A stretch of DNA of 7,128 bases. Origin: Chitinophagaceae bacterium (lineage in GTDB: Bacteria > Bacteroidota > Bacteroidia > Chitinophagales > Chitinophagaceae). This document shows, one piece after another, positions 5,917 through 7,128 of the stretch. Each line of letters opens with the position of its first letter. The stretch's first letter is position 1. The stretch is from NCBI GenBank assembly GCA_947489175.1, contig CANLED010000099.1:1-7128 (forward strand), read 5' to 3'. The position numbers were made by a program, and so were the translations under genes. The notes under the pieces were generated by a model that was not told the DNA's origin, ran no database searches, and saw only the letters and a list, made by a program, of their open reading frames with translations.

Positions 5917-6744
5917 CTAGATTTTCAGGGTTAGCTTAAACACCCCACCTTCCCCCTCTTCAGAAAATCCACCGGTTACAATTAGTGTATTATCGTCAAG
6001 AAAATAGACATTGCTTGATAGTTTCATTTCTACATCATGGGTTGAAATTAGTTTTCCATCAGAATCTACAATATGCACTGAACCCATTCCATAATGAGCA
6101 ACTGCCATCAAACCTTTTTTGTTTATTGCTATACCATCCGGGAGGTTATCAACTAAATTCCCTGACTTATTCAATGGTAGGTCAATAAAGACTTCATACT
6201 TCATTTGTGAACTGATGCCTTGTTCCAAATCAATGCTGATAATTCTATTTTTGAAGCTCTCCGCTACGAAAAGCTTTTTTCCATCATTAGACAATGCAAT
6301 TCCATTGGGGAAATCCAAGCTTGTTGCAATGGCATGTTCCACACCATTTGAACTAATATAGAAAACTACTCCATCGTATCTAATGGAATCTGTAAAAAAT
6401 AAATTCCCATGTTCATCCATCAATAAATCGTTTGGGGAATTGACTTTAATATTTGCACATGTTTGGTGCGATTCATCCCTTATGAAAATTCCTTCTGGTG
6501 AAAACCTTACAACTTTGCTCAATTTACCATCACATATTAAATGATCTCCATTAGATAAAATAATTTGGCCATTGGGGTAAGCAGATTTTGCCCAGGTAGT
6601 TACTTCTCTATTATTATCTAATTTCATAATAGAACCAGCAGCCAATATGGTGAAATAAATATTCCCTTCAATATCAATTGCAGGCCCTTCGGTATAAGCT
6701 TCTACAGTGGCCAATTGTGTTAGCATGTTGTTTTTTTTCATCAT
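5917..6744 (-). CDS. SMP-30/gluconolactonase-like six-bladed beta-propeller protein
   Basis: This 275-residue protein belongs to the SMP-30/gluconolactonase/LRE-like family, metal-dependent lactonases that hydrolyse sugar lactones. Repeated NG/DG blade turns run through the sequence. The metal-site residues known from human SMP-30 are all present: Glu19 in YTEGP, Asn105 in SPNDLLMDEHGNLFFTDS, Asn147 in DFPNGIALSNDGKKLFVAES and Asp203 in LPDGIAINKKG. That supports an active hydrolase. No signal peptide is visible, so it is probably cytoplasmic. The start is the first of two adjacent ATG codons; MLTQ at residue 7 is an alternative. The gene converges on crtY with a 20-base gap and no clear terminator hairpin between them. 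Upstream on the same strand lie an MlrC-like remnant and a dehydrogenase end, suggesting a catabolic cluster. The substrate lactone cannot be deduced. Confidence 0.87.
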   Translation of the reverse strand: MMKKNNMLTQLATVEAYTEGPAIDIEGNIYFTILAAGSIMKLDNNREVTTWAKSAYPNGQIILSNGDHLICDGKLSKVVRFSPEGIFIRDESHQTCANIKVNSPNDLLMDEHGNLFFTDSIRYDGVVFYISSNGVEHAIATSLDFPNGIALSNDGKKLFVAESFKNRIISIDLEQGISSQMKYEVFIDLPLNKSGNLVDNLPDGIAINKKGLMAVAHYGMGSVHIVDSDGKLISTHDVEMKLSSNVYFLDDNTLIVTGGFSEEGEGGVFKLTLKI

Positions 6745-6788
6745 AAAATTTATAAAACTTTAAAAGGGAACAAAGAGAATTTTCTTTT

Positions 6789-7006
6789 TTATATAGATTT
6801 AGTCATGACTGCTTCCATTACTTCGGGTCTATTCATTTGAAGTGTCTTCTTACAACCAATGTTGCATGATGCAATAGGTGTAGATCTATATTGGTGAATC
6901 AATTGATCCCCAGATACCTATCTACATTTTTAAAACTATCAACGTTAATTGCATCTTACACAAAAGTATTTGACTCATGAACTATTCTTAATAAAGCAAC
7001 CCTCAT
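6789..7006 (-). pseudogene. Remnant resembling the N-terminus of an MlrC/M81-family metallopeptidase
   Basis: On the minus strand, from an ATG at 7006, the frame reads MRVALLRIVHESNTFV, close to the start of MlrC (microcystinase C) family proteins, which typically begin with MR-A----HE(S/T)NTF. An in-frame TAA (6958-6956) follows. The same frame then continues DAINVDSFKNVDRYLG, and a one-base shift near 6908 leads into DQLIHQYRSTPIASCNIGCK, then KTLQMNRPEVMEAVMTKSI and a TAA at 6789-6791. The F--Y-G--L---Y--T pattern fits the next part of MlrC, but the last 25 or so residues do not, and more than 400 residues of the normal protein are absent. It therefore looks like a truncated, disabled fragment. 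The family call rests mainly on the first 15 residues and is moderate. Confidence 0.45.
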
Positions 7007-7037
7007 AATTTTTATAGATATCTTTTTAGATGAATGG

Positions 7038-7128
7038 CTAATGCATCATCCAGCCACCATCTGCATTGATCGATTGCCCTGTAATTAAATCACTCTCCAC
7101 TGAAGCTAAAAATAAAAATATACCCTCA
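7038..7128 (-). CDS. Short-chain dehydrogenase/reductase, C-terminal end only
   Basis: Only the last 29 complete codons and the TAG stop are in the window. They read EGIFLFLASVESDLITGQSI followed by NADGGWMMH. This is the classic end of an NAD(P)-dependent short-chain dehydrogenase (SDR): a FLAS helix, the ITGQ turn and the (V/A)DGG motif. Substrate specificity cannot be read from this part. It is transcribed in the same direction as the SMP-30-like gene, with the MlrC-like remnant between them. An SDR paired with a lactonase often makes up a sugar oxidation route (dehydrogenase to lactone, lactonase to acid); applying that here is inference. Confidence 0.85.
   Translation of the reverse strand, partial: EGIFLFLASVESDLITGQSINADGGWMMH

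Noticed and set aside
6745..6780. TTTG then TAAATTTT just upstream of the SMP-30-like gene as a -33/-7 promoter
   Set aside because: The -7 match is imperfect and runs up to the start codon, leaving no room for a normal transcription start.

Overview
The window looks like chromosomal DNA from a Bacteroidota bacterium, possibly a Cytophagales- or Sphingobacteria-like lineage; this is inference. The signs are moderate-to-low GC, almost no Shine-Dalgarno sequences, a TAnnTTTG-type promoter, a bacterial deoxyhypusine-synthase-like gene, a CrtZ/CrtY carotenoid pair and intergenic hairpin repeats of the kind common in that phylum.

Layout. Positions 1-1940 (minus strand) hold two abutting genes: a deoxyhypusine-synthase-like protein and, starting on the base after its stop codon, an aldose 1-epimerase that runs off the left edge. 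A good Bacteroidota-type promoter lies just upstream of the first gene. Positions 1941-2709 hold no gene but many short repeats and hairpins, including a likely terminator for the next operon. Positions 2710-3957 (minus strand) hold a tandem-domain universal stress protein downstream of a small TerB-like helical protein. Positions 4113-5896 (plus strand) hold crtZ (beta-carotene hydroxylase) and crtY (lycopene beta-cyclase), separated by an AT-rich inverted repeat array. Positions 5917-6744 (minus strand, convergent with crtY) hold an SMP-30/gluconolactonase-like protein. Upstream of it are a decayed fragment resembling the start of an MlrC/M81-family gene (6789-7006) and the C-terminal end of a short-chain dehydrogenase entering from the right edge.

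How the genes work together. CrtY cyclises lycopene to beta-carotene and CrtZ hydroxylates the rings towards zeaxanthin, so these two form one pathway module. The SMP-30-like protein, the MlrC-like remnant and the dehydrogenase suggest a partly eroded catabolic cluster. The stress protein and the TerB-like protein form a probable two-gene stress operon.

The most notable points are three. First, crtY has no ATG, GTG or TTG in frame before its FAD-binding motif, so it must use an unusual start such as ATT or be damaged. Second, the deoxyhypusine-synthase-like protein has Gly where the eukaryotic enzyme has its catalytic Lys. Third, the MlrC-like pseudogene remnant is too degraded for ordinary ORF calling. 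I see no clear previously undescribed multi-gene system here.
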